Under the pieces are notes generated by a model, which saw only the letters and a list, made by a program, of their open reading frames with translations, did no database searches and was not told where the DNA came from. DNA of 64,000 nucleotides from an uncultured Rivibacter sp. Its GTDB lineage: Bacteria > Pseudomonadota > Gammaproteobacteria > Burkholderiales > Burkholderiaceae. Below are positions 41,075 through 49,580 of this stretch, piece after piece. Position 1 is the stretch's first letter. Each line of letters opens with the position of its first letter. The position numbers and the translations under genes were made by a program. The DNA lies in contig CAMLLU010000026.1 of assembly GCA_946480925.1 (NCBI GenBank), forward strand, positions 1-64,000. The letters are read 5' to 3'.

Positions 41075-42387
41075 GCTTCGAGCGGGTCTGCCGATGGGAA
41101 GAGTTGCTGCATCAGCCCCGACTTGTGGGTCTTGAGGGCCTCCAGTTCTTCGGTCGCGGCGGTGATGCTGTCGTTGAGGGCGGTAAAGTAATCGGCAATT
41201 CTTAACTGCTCAGGCAATTTTGGGACTTGTAGATTGAAGGTTCTTTGTGTAGTTATGGGAATCTGATTTCGGGTGGATTGAGACATCACGCGAGCGCATT
41301 GATCGACGAAACCCGGGCTAACGAGCGCGCACTGAAGAAAATCATTTGATAGAAGCGCGCTGTCGCATCTAAAGTAGGTGAGACTCGTGCTAAGAATGAC
41401 GAAATCGTGCTTAGTGACTAGCTTGGCTACCGGCCCTACGGTTGCGTTGTGCGCAAAAAGTATGTCCCCGTCGCGGGCGACACCCTTTTTAAACTGAGTC
41501 GCTCTTTCATTCGGCAAATATTTGCATCTTCCGAAGTCAATGCCACCATTGTTAAAACTTGTGGCTGATATGTAAGGAACGCCAGAGTCGGAAAATTCCT
41601 CTGCGCGCGGATACAGGGAGCCATGGTTGCCGTCCAGATGTCCGACAAGAAACTTCTTGTCGATTAGCTCTTGAATGCTTGAGATCGACCAGCCTTCTTG
41701 ATCCTGAAACTCAGGAAACCGGAGGGCCGGTTGGACTTCACCCTCGCCTGGGAAAAGCTGCTGCAGAAGACCACTTTTGTGGGCCTTAAACGCATCCACT
41801 TTGCGGGCTTGCGCGGCGATCAGTTCGTCCAGCGAAGCCAGGCAGTCGGCAATTTTTCGTTGTTCCGCCGAGCTTGGTGTGGGGATTTCTACCCCATAGA
41901 AGGCTTCCTTGCTGATATTCAGAAGGCCGTTGCTCCGCGCGCCGCTGGTGATGTGCTTCTTAAGCTGTCTGCCATGTGCATTTGCCTCGAAGCAGTTTTG
42001 AAAGAAGCCGTTCGAGAAACCTTTTTTTAGGCGAAAGCAGATGAATACGTTGGGCGCTGCAACTTGCCCCCAGTTCTGCAAGAGGTAGATGCAGCCTTCG
42101 GGGAATTTGAGCGAGTTGCCCTTGTTGTAGACAAAGTCGCCATCTTTTACAAGCGTGTAGAGCTCGTATTGCTTCCCTGAAATATCTCTACCGAATTTCT
42201 CCGCTTGCGGCACGAATCCGATACCAGCAGAAATACTCACCGGCGTGAGCCTTCTTTCCCCAACCCGCTCTGCTACTGGGGTGGATGCCTCACCAAGCGG
42301 GACTGGTTGCCAAGGCTCAGCATTTCGAAACTCCGGGAACCGGCGCTTGGGGACAAGCGCTGCTTTTTCCTTATTGCTCATACGCAC
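41071..42387 (-). CDS. hsdS: Type I restriction-modification specificity subunit
   Basis: A 438-residue protein with two target-recognition domains, each followed by a conserved helical spacer. The spacers end in a repeated motif: AHKSGLLQQLFPGEGE after the first, THKSGLMQQLFPSADP after the second. EQRKIADCLASLDELI and EQLRIADYFTALNDSI are the dimer helices. The recognition domains, especially 41200-41700, are markedly more AT-rich than the rest of the window, as expected for exchangeable HsdS modules. The N-terminus overlaps hsdR by 11-17 nt (Met at 42387 or 42381), and the stop overlaps the PrrC-like start. Confidence 0.95.
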   Translation of the reverse strand: MRMSNKEKAALVPKRRFPEFRNAEPWQPVPLGEASTPVAERVGERRLTPVSISAGIGFVPQAEKFGRDISGKQYELYTLVKDGDFVYNKGNSLKFPEGCIYLLQNWGQVAAPNVFICFRLKKGFSNGFFQNCFEANAHGRQLKKHITSGARSNGLLNISKEAFYGVEIPTPSSAEQRKIADCLASLDELIAAQARKVDAFKAHKSGLLQQLFPGEGEVQPALRFPEFQDQEGWSISSIQELIDKKFLVGHLDGNHGSLYPRAEEFSDSGVPYISATSFNNGGIDFGRCKYLPNERATQFKKGVARDGDILFAHNATVGPVAKLVTKHDFVILSTSLTYFRCDSALLSNDFLQCALVSPGFVDQCARVMSQSTRNQIPITTQRTFNLQVPKLPEQLRIADYFTALNDSITAATEELEALKTHKSGLMQQLFPSADPLEA

Positions 42388-45300
42388 TCAATCCCGAAAT
42401 CTCTCGCCCTTGGGCCCGCTTTTGCAACAGCGAAATCAAATCACCCATCAGCGCCGTCTCAGCCTCCGCTCGCGCCTTCCAGCCCAGATCGAGCGGCGCC
42501 ATGAGGTCGCTCAGCGCGTCGCCGTCCAGGATCAGGCGTTGCAGGACGCCGTCCACAAAGACCCGCAGGTCAGCGACAGCGACGCCGTGTTTCGTGGCGA
42601 TACCGGCCAGTTCCGCACCGTCCTTCTCCTTCTTGAAACGAGCATAGCCGTCACGGATGGCACTCTCGCTCAGGCCCTCGCCGGCCTTCAGCGTGCTGAT
42701 GTACGCGGCAATGTCTTCACGCTCGTCGATGAACTTGGCATCGGCCTGGATGAGGCCGATAAGCTCCTCCCGGCTCATCTTCTGCTTGGTGCCCGCCCCC
42801 TGCTGCGAGAAGCGCGCCATCAGGCCCATGATGTAGTCGTAGTCGATGACCGCAGAGGCGAACAGCACGAACTCGAAGTCGAGCTGGTCCACCTCGCTCG
42901 CGCCCGCGGCGTCGTCCTCTGGGCTGCCCTTGCCCTGCTGATCCTTGAGGCGCTTGGCTGTGTCCAGGTACACGCCCCGAAAGGCCTGCAGGTCTTCGCG
43001 CGGCAAGATCGCTTCGATGGCGGCGGCGTTGTCGGCCGTGAGGTCGGTGTACTGGTCGAGCTGGGTCTTCAGGCGCTGCACTTCCTTGAAGGCCTTGATG
43101 AAGGCGGCGCGGGCGTCGTCGCCCTTGAGCTGGGGCACGGCTTCGGGCTCGCAGGCGAGTCCCTGGGACTGCATGAAGTCGGCCAGCTTATGCACGGCGG
43201 CGTCCAGCTTCTCGATGACCACAGGCGCCTTGTCCACCAGCCAGATCTCGCGGGCCTTGGGATCGGACTTTTCGCCCGAGAACAGGGCAATGGCGTCGTC
43301 CACGTTGCCTTGCTGCTGGCGAAAGTCGAGGATGTTGCCGTAGGGCTTGCTGCCGTTGAGCACGCGGTTGGTGCGCGAGAAGGCCTGGATGAGACCGTGG
43401 TACTTGAGGTTCTTGTCCACGTACAGCGTGTTCAGGTACTTGCTGTCAAAACCGGTGAGCAGCATGTCCACCACGATGGTGATGTCGATCTTCTTCGCCG
43501 CCGGGTAGTCGGCGTTGGGCCACTGCTGGTCTTTGATGCGCTTTTGCACGTCCTGGTAGTACAGGTCGAACTCGCCGATGCTGTGGTTGCTGCCGTAGCG
43601 CGCGTTGTAGTCGGCCAGGATGGCCTTGAGCGCTTCCTTCTTCTTGTCGGGCTCTTGTTCGTTGTCGGCTTTCTCCTGCGGCAGGTCTTGCTGCAGTTGC
43701 TTCACATCGGCATTGCCTTCGGCCGGGGGTGAGAACACACAGGCGATGTTCAGCGGCTGGAAGCCTGGGTCGGCTTGCGCCTTTGCCTTCTGCAATTCGC
43801 TGAACAGGCCGTAGTACTCGATGGCGTCGTTGATGCTGGCGGTGGCCAACACGGCGTTGAAGCGGCGCCCTGCGGTGGCCACGTCGTGCTTGGCGTGGAT
43901 GGCTTCGATCACGGCCTTCTTGGCCAGGGCTTCGCCGGGCTTGGGCGGGTTCTTGCCTTCTGGTTTGTAGTAGTCCACGTGGAAGCGCAGCACGTTGGCG
44001 TCTTCAATCGCGTGGGTGATGGTGTAGGCATGCAGCTGCTTCTGGAACAGGTCTTCGGTGGTCTTGAACTGCCCCTCCTCGCCCTCGAACTGCTTGGCGG
44101 TGGCGTTCTTCTCGAAGATGGGCGTGCCGGTGAAGCCGAAGAGCTGCGCCTTGGGGAAGAAGGTCTTGATGGCCTCGTGGTTGTCGCCGAACTGCGAGCG
44201 GTGGCATTCGTCGAAGATGATGACGATGCGCTTGTCGCTCAGCGGTTCAAGCTGCTCCTTGTAGGTCTTGAGGTCGTTCTTCTTGCGCTGCTTGTTGCGC
44301 TTGCTGTTTTCGTCCAGCGCCAGGCCCAGCTTCTGGATGGTGGTGACGATGACCTTGTCGGCGTAGTCGTCTGACAGCAGGCGACGCACCAATGCGCCGG
44401 TGTTGGTGTTCTCCTCGACGCAGCCTTCCTGGAAGCGGTTGAACTCCTCGCGGGTCTGGCGGTCGAGGTCTTTGCGGTCCACCACGAAGAGACATTTCTC
44501 GATGTCGGGGTTGTCCTTTAGCAGCGTGGAGGTTTTGAAGGACGTGAGCGTCTTGCCGCTGCCGGTGGTGTGCCAGATGTAGCCGTTGCCGCAGTTCTGG
44601 TGGATGCAGTCGACGATGGCCTTGACGGCATACACCTGGTACGGGCGCATCATCAGCAGCTTCTGCTCGCTGGCCACCAGCACCATGTAGCGGCTGATGG
44701 CCTGGCCCAGCGTGCACTTGGTGAGGAAGGTCTCGGCGAAGGTGTCGAGGTGGGTGATCTTCTTGTTGGTCTCGTCGGCGTACTGGTAGATGGGCAGGAA
44801 GCGCTCGTCGGCATTGAAGGCGAAGTGCCGGGCGTTGTTGTTGGCGAAGTACCAGGTGTCGGTGCGGTTGCTGACGATGAACAGCTGCAGAAAGCACAGC
44901 AGGGTCCTGCTGTAGCCGTTGCCCGGGTCGTTCTTGTAGCCAACGATCTGCTCCATGGCCCGGCGCGGGCTGATGCTCAACGTCTTCAGCTCGACCTGCA
45001 CGCAAGGCACGCCGTTGATGAGGATGAGAACGTCGTAACGGTGGTGGCTGTAATCGCTGTTGATGCGCAGCTGGTTGACGACCTCGAAGCTGTTCTTGCA
45101 CCAGTCCTTGATGTTGACCAGTGTGTAGTTCAGCGGAGTGCCATCGTCGCGGGTGAATGCGTTGCGCTCGCGCAGGGTACGGGCGGCGGTGTAGACGTCG
45201 GCGGTGACGATCTCGTCCAGCAGACGGGCGAATTCACCATCGGACAGGTGGACACGGTTCAGCGCTTCGAACTTCTCTCGAAAGTTGCTCTCCAGGGATG

Positions 45301-45439
45301 CTCGGTCGCGGATGTCGGGCCGGTACTCGTACTTCAGGCCTTGCAGCTTGCCGATGAAGCCGTACTCAAGCTGCTCCTCCTTGACGCCAAGGCTTGGGTG
45401 TGCGGGAGGCGGGTCGTAGGTTTGCTTGGGTGAGGGCAT
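42371..45439 (-). CDS. hsdR: Type I restriction enzyme endonuclease/translocase subunit
   Basis: A 1022-residue protein. The N-terminal nuclease domain has DVLILINGVPCVQVELKT (PD-ExK). The superfamily 2 translocase follows: Walker A HTTGSGKT, DECHRSQFG (DEAD motif), FTGTPIFE (motif III), LTGFDSKYLNTLYVDK and QAFSRTNRV (motif VI). A C-terminal helical domain binds the methylase core. It translocates DNA and cleaves far from unmethylated sites. It is the first gene of the five-gene operon. Confidence 0.96.
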   Translation of the reverse strand: MPSPKQTYDPPPAHPSLGVKEEQLEYGFIGKLQGLKYEYRPDIRDRASLESNFREKFEALNRVHLSDGEFARLLDEIVTADVYTAARTLRERNAFTRDDGTPLNYTLVNIKDWCKNSFEVVNQLRINSDYSHHRYDVLILINGVPCVQVELKTLSISPRRAMEQIVGYKNDPGNGYSRTLLCFLQLFIVSNRTDTWYFANNNARHFAFNADERFLPIYQYADETNKKITHLDTFAETFLTKCTLGQAISRYMVLVASEQKLLMMRPYQVYAVKAIVDCIHQNCGNGYIWHTTGSGKTLTSFKTSTLLKDNPDIEKCLFVVDRKDLDRQTREEFNRFQEGCVEENTNTGALVRRLLSDDYADKVIVTTIQKLGLALDENSKRNKQRKKNDLKTYKEQLEPLSDKRIVIIFDECHRSQFGDNHEAIKTFFPKAQLFGFTGTPIFEKNATAKQFEGEEGQFKTTEDLFQKQLHAYTITHAIEDANVLRFHVDYYKPEGKNPPKPGEALAKKAVIEAIHAKHDVATAGRRFNAVLATASINDAIEYYGLFSELQKAKAQADPGFQPLNIACVFSPPAEGNADVKQLQQDLPQEKADNEQEPDKKKEALKAILADYNARYGSNHSIGEFDLYYQDVQKRIKDQQWPNADYPAAKKIDITIVVDMLLTGFDSKYLNTLYVDKNLKYHGLIQAFSRTNRVLNGSKPYGNILDFRQQQGNVDDAIALFSGEKSDPKAREIWLVDKAPVVIEKLDAAVHKLADFMQSQGLACEPEAVPQLKGDDARAAFIKAFKEVQRLKTQLDQYTDLTADNAAAIEAILPREDLQAFRGVYLDTAKRLKDQQGKGSPEDDAAGASEVDQLDFEFVLFASAVIDYDYIMGLMARFSQQGAGTKQKMSREELIGLIQADAKFIDEREDIAAYISTLKAGEGLSESAIRDGYARFKKEKDGAELAGIATKHGVAVADLRVFVDGVLQRLILDGDALSDLMAPLDLGWKARAEAETALMGDLISLLQKRAQGREISGLSAYEQ

Positions 45440-45910
45440 GGGTGAGCGTATGAACGCAATTGACCAAGTAGGGAGCTGTTCAAGCTGTCGATTGGCGAGA
45501 AGTGTTGCGATTCTGGCGTGGAACGCCGGTCGCCGGAGAGTCGTGCCGGGTTCTGCCTACTGCTCACCGTAGCCGGCCGCAGCGCCACGAAAAAATGCTT
45601 ACCAGGTTTCCCTGAGGTCGCATCACCTGGGCACAGTTGCGCAAACACGTCTTTGCCGTCGACGTGCCCCACGGCCCGAATTGTGGTGCAGGCAAGGTCA
45701 CTCATCACAGCCGCGCTTCAGCGTGGCAATCGAGAACGCCCTGATGAACGTGGGTTGGCGTTTGGCCCAAGCCCCCCACGACCAAGGGAAGCCAGGTCTC
45801 GTACGCCGCTACGCTTTAAACACGCCACTTGCTTCGGACCAGCCCGTCGCGGAGCCCCGCTCCTGGCCGGCCTCAGCCGCCAGGCACAAGCCGCCTCATA
45901 CGCAGGGCAT
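45440..45910. other. 471-nt region without a supported gene
   Basis: It lies between hsdR's start and the end of the next minus-strand gene. It must hold the restriction operon's promoter. A minus-strand ORF from 45705 running into hsdR lacks a ribosome binding site and family resemblance. Overlapping plus-strand ORFs are Arg/Pro/Ser-rich shadows. I see no repeat or att-like duplication at this edge. Confidence 0.5.
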
Positions 45911-46906
45911 TCAGCCGCCAAGCCGCATCAACTCGACCGTGTCGATCCGCGAGTTGTCGCCAGCCGAGACGCTTCGCACATGGCGCACGCTCACGGGCCA
46001 GGCCGTCGCGGTGTCGATGGTGAAGTCGCAGCGGTCGTCGAAGTCCAGGCTCGCCGTGGCCTCAGCCACGGTGGATGCCGCGACTTGTTCTGGCGGCTCA
46101 CCCGCAGGGACAGGCTTGGCGGCTTCCGTACGCCGCACCACGCCCAGGATCTCCGTGCCGACAGCGCGCGCGGCACTCGCTCGGTCGAGCACCATGAGCC
46201 ATCCGATCTCGGCACGCGGCTCGGTTGAAGAGATGGCGCGTACCTGGTAGCGCCCGAGGATCGGGATCTCGCCCGTGCCCATCGGCGATGGTATGCGCGC
46301 ACGAACCTCCAGCGGTTCGCCGACGCGATAGTCATGCCCCATGGCACCCAGCAGGATTGCGGGCTCCTTCAGCAAGCTGTGCGCAAGCATTCCGCCAGCG
46401 GCCAGAATCGGCCGCATGGCAAACCGCAGCGCGCCGGCCATCGGCGCGCTTGCAGGGTCGGCCTCCAGCAATGCTGCAAGACGATCGAGAGACTCCGCGC
46501 CAAGCGCGCACATGGCATCCGGATCGGCCAAGCCCGCCACGCGGCCACCGTCATCCAGCAGAAGGTCGATCGGGACGCCGTCCCACAGCGCATGGAGCGC
46601 CTCCAGCATTGGGCGAGCGCGAGGGTCGGCCTCGAGGAGTTCGCTTTCCGAGGACGTCCAGCGCGCCACCCAACCGCCCGCGATGCGCTCACACACCTCG
46701 ACCTTCACGGTCGATCGGGAGCGGTGTGCGATCGCGCCGTTGTGCGTCAATCGCAGGTCCTGGCGATAGCGCAGCACGTGCCCCACGGCGAGTTTCGGCA
46801 CGAGCGTGAACGTGTCGACCGCGCTGGTTCGTGGCGAGGCGCGAAAGACAGGCAGACCGCCGATCAGGCTCAGCAGCATCCGCCGGGTCGTCTTGGAAGC
46901 AGTCAT
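45911..46906 (-). CDS. Exported hypothetical protein with Tat-like signal
   Basis: A 331-residue protein of unknown family. The N-terminus MTASKTTRRMLLSLIGGLP has a twin Arg before a hydrophobic run. The mature part alternates strand-forming segments (VLRYRQDLRLTHNG, VKVEVCERIAGGWVARW, IPILGRYQVRAI, RCDFTIDTATAWPVSVRHVRS) as in beta-rich periplasmic proteins. No catalytic motif is evident. It lies between the restriction operon and the SNF2 gene and has no clear partner. Confidence 0.7.
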   Translation of the reverse strand: MTASKTTRRMLLSLIGGLPVFRASPRTSAVDTFTLVPKLAVGHVLRYRQDLRLTHNGAIAHRSRSTVKVEVCERIAGGWVARWTSSESELLEADPRARPMLEALHALWDGVPIDLLLDDGGRVAGLADPDAMCALGAESLDRLAALLEADPASAPMAGALRFAMRPILAAGGMLAHSLLKEPAILLGAMGHDYRVGEPLEVRARIPSPMGTGEIPILGRYQVRAISSTEPRAEIGWLMVLDRASAARAVGTEILGVVRRTEAAKPVPAGEPPEQVAASTVAEATASLDFDDRCDFTIDTATAWPVSVRHVRSVSAGDNSRIDTVELMRLGG

Positions 46907-47050
46907 CGGGCAACTGGGTAGCGGCGGGAGGGACGCATCTTCTCACCGACGAGGCTCTTGCAGCTTCGCGGCAGCGCCCGCTATCACCGTGCCTCGAAGA
47001 GACGTCGAAGTCCGCCCGCAGCGCAACCCTATGCGCCTGGCAACGGGTGA

Positions 47051-49549
47051 CTACGCCCCATCCAGCGGCGCCAGCAACCCCTGCAGATCCGCCTCCCCGA
47101 ACTTCACCGCACGATCCGCATCGCTGCCCAGTACTCCCTCGGCCAACGCCGCCTTCCTCTCCTGCAGCGCCAGCATCCGCTCTTCGATGCTGCCCTCCAC
47201 CACGAGCTTGTAGACGAACACCGTCTGGTCCTGGCCGATGCGGTGCGCGCGATCGGTGGCCTGGCGCTCGACGGCCGGGTTCCACCAGGGGTCGAGGTGG
47301 ATCACCGTGTCGGCCGCAGTGAGGTTCAGGCCCACGCCGCCGGCCTTGAGGCTCAGCAGCATCACCGGCTCATGCTCCTTGGACTGGAACCTCGCCACGA
47401 GGTCGCCGCGTTCGCGCGGCGGCGTCTCGCCGGTGAGCGTGAGGTGCGGGAGCGCAAGCGCCGACAAGGCCTGCTGCACCAGCGCCAGCATCTCGGTGAA
47501 CTGGCTGAACACCAGCACCCGGCGGCCCTCTGCCACCAGCGCGGGCAGCATGTCGGTGAGCAGGTCGATCTTCGCGCCCGGCAGCGCCGACGTCGCTTCG
47601 GTACCCTTCACGAGCCGCGGGTCGCAGCACACCTGGCGCAGCTTCAGCAACGCGTCGAGGATCGCGATCTGTGAACCGGCAAAGCTTCTGCGCGCAAGGA
47701 CGCGCCGGACCTGCTCGTCGGCCGCGAGGCGCACGCTCTCGTACAGGGCAAGCTGCTGGCCGCTGAGCTGCACGCGGCGGATCACTTCGACCTTGGGCGG
47801 CAGCTCGGTCGCCACGTCTTCCTTGCGCCTTCGCAGGATGAAAGGCCGCACACGCTGCGCGAGCAATTGCGCGCGCAGCGTCTCGCCATTGGTCTCGATG
47901 GGCCTGCGCCATTGGCGCGCGAACGTGCGGGCATCGCCCAGGAAGCCGGGCATCAGCAGGTCGAAGTGCGCCCAGAGTTCGCCCAGGTGGTTTTCCAGCG
48001 GCGTGCCCGTCACGCACAGGCGGTGGCGCGCGTTCAGGCGCCGCAGGGCGCCGGCCGCGCGGCTGCCTGCGTTCTTGACGGTCTGTGCTTCGTCGAGGAT
48101 CAGCAGGTGCCACGGCTGCTGCTGCAACGACTCGATGTCGCGCCACAGCAGCGGGTAGGTGGTGAACACCACATCGTGCTCGCCGATGCGCTGGAGCTGC
48201 CGGTGGCGCTGCGCGCCCTGCAGCACGAGGGTGCGCAAGGCCGGGGCGATGCGTGCCGCCTCGGCCTGCCAGTTCGCGAGCAGCGACGTGGGCAGCACCA
48301 CGAGTGCGGGCACGTCGAGCCGCCCCGCCTGTTGCTCCAGCAGCAGATGGGCCAGCACCTGCGCCGTCTTGCCGAGGCCCATGTCGTCGGCCAGGATGCC
48401 GGCCAAGTGGTGCGCACGCAGGTATTGCAGCCAAGCCAGGCCCTGCAGTTGGTAAGGGCGCAACGTGAGCCCCAGGCCGGCGGGCGGCTCCACCGGCGGT
48501 GGGGTGCCGGCCTCGCGCAGGCGCCGGGTCAGGGCAGCCACGCCTGCTTCACCCTGCACCTGCCACGCGCCATGTTCGCCGGCACGTGCTGCCTGGGTAT
48601 CGGCCAAGCCGTCGCGCAATGCTTCCAGGCGATGCGCCTCCCAGGTCGAGAGCCGGATCGGCCCCGGGTGCTGGGCCCGCTGCGGGTCGGTCAGCAGGTC
48701 CACCATCGAGCCGACGATGGACTTCAATGGAGCGGCCCGCGCCTCGATGTGCCGCCCGCCCGGCGCGCGCAGCCGCACGATCGCACTGTCGGGCATGGCC
48801 GCGATCTCGCGGGCGTCGAGCCAGCGCGCGTCGCGCTTGATCAGGTCGGCCAGCAGCGGCACGAGGTCCAGGGTTTCGCCGTCGACTTCGATGCCCAGGC
48901 TCAGCATCCATGAGCCTTGCTGATGCGGCCCCCGCAGCGCGGCTATCTCGGGTGCGCGCTCGCCCAGCTCGGCGAGTTCGCGCCCCGGTTCGCCCTCGGC
49001 GGAGTCGACGACCAGGCGCCACTTCTGCACAGGCACGCTCTCGTGCGCGAAACCCGGCCGCACCACGATCTGCCAGCTGGCGGCCTGCAGCCGCGGCACC
49101 TGCTCGGCCCAGAAGTCGCCGAAGTGCGCTTCCTCGGCGAGGCTCCAGAGCGACTCATGGCCCTCGGCCGCGTCGGGCCGGCGCCATTGCAGCGCTTCGG
49201 GCGGCAGGGGCCGCAGGCCGCTGGCCCACAGCGCATCGCGGGCATCACCTTCTGCGGCCAGGTCGCGCAGCAGCAGCACGCGCTCGTCCCACGCACCGCG
49301 CAGCAACTCGGTCGGCTTGGGTCGCGTGTTGAGCACGCGGGTGGGTGCGGGTGTGTCCCAGCGCAGGCCGCTGGCGGTGGCGTAGGTCCAGTGCGCCTGC
49401 GCCACGGTCACCTGCGTGCTGCGCGGGCCGAAGCCGGGCACCGCGCGCAGGCCCAGCAGGCCGTCGCCGCGATTGAGGGTCTGAAGGGTCAGGCGGGGGC
49501 GGAAATGACCGGGGACTGCAGTGTCGGTGCTGCGCGACGCGGAAGGCAT
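47051..49549 (-). CDS. SNF2-family DEAD/DEAH-box ATPase
   Basis: A Swi2/Snf2 superfamily 2 helicase-like translocase of 832 residues. The C-terminal motor shows motif I ILADDMGLGKTAQ, motif II LILDEAQTVKN (DEAQ), motif III VTGTPLENHLGELW, motif V SLKAGGVGLNLTAADTVI, and motif VI DRAHRIGQDQTVFVYKL. The N-terminal third is specific to bacterial SNF2 proteins. The SWIM zinc finger often present in relatives is absent from the start chosen (49549, MPSASRS). It lies 31 nt downstream of the PQQ dehydrogenase on the same strand. Confidence 0.9.
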   Translation of the reverse strand: MPSASRSTDTAVPGHFRPRLTLQTLNRGDGLLGLRAVPGFGPRSTQVTVAQAHWTYATASGLRWDTPAPTRVLNTRPKPTELLRGAWDERVLLLRDLAAEGDARDALWASGLRPLPPEALQWRRPDAAEGHESLWSLAEEAHFGDFWAEQVPRLQAASWQIVVRPGFAHESVPVQKWRLVVDSAEGEPGRELAELGERAPEIAALRGPHQQGSWMLSLGIEVDGETLDLVPLLADLIKRDARWLDAREIAAMPDSAIVRLRAPGGRHIEARAAPLKSIVGSMVDLLTDPQRAQHPGPIRLSTWEAHRLEALRDGLADTQAARAGEHGAWQVQGEAGVAALTRRLREAGTPPPVEPPAGLGLTLRPYQLQGLAWLQYLRAHHLAGILADDMGLGKTAQVLAHLLLEQQAGRLDVPALVVLPTSLLANWQAEAARIAPALRTLVLQGAQRHRQLQRIGEHDVVFTTYPLLWRDIESLQQQPWHLLILDEAQTVKNAGSRAAGALRRLNARHRLCVTGTPLENHLGELWAHFDLLMPGFLGDARTFARQWRRPIETNGETLRAQLLAQRVRPFILRRRKEDVATELPPKVEVIRRVQLSGQQLALYESVRLAADEQVRRVLARRSFAGSQIAILDALLKLRQVCCDPRLVKGTEATSALPGAKIDLLTDMLPALVAEGRRVLVFSQFTEMLALVQQALSALALPHLTLTGETPPRERGDLVARFQSKEHEPVMLLSLKAGGVGLNLTAADTVIHLDPWWNPAVERQATDRAHRIGQDQTVFVYKLVVEGSIEERMLALQERKAALAEGVLGSDADRAVKFGEADLQGLLAPLDGA

Positions 49550-49580
49550 GGGCCATTGTCGCGTCGCGCAGCGCGCAGGG

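Noticed and set aside
45334..45705. Minus-strand ORF beginning MSDLACTTIRAVGHVDG that runs into hsdR
   Set aside because: It has no ribosome binding site and overlaps the start of hsdR by over 100 nt in another frame. It could be a remnant, but nothing recognisable remains.
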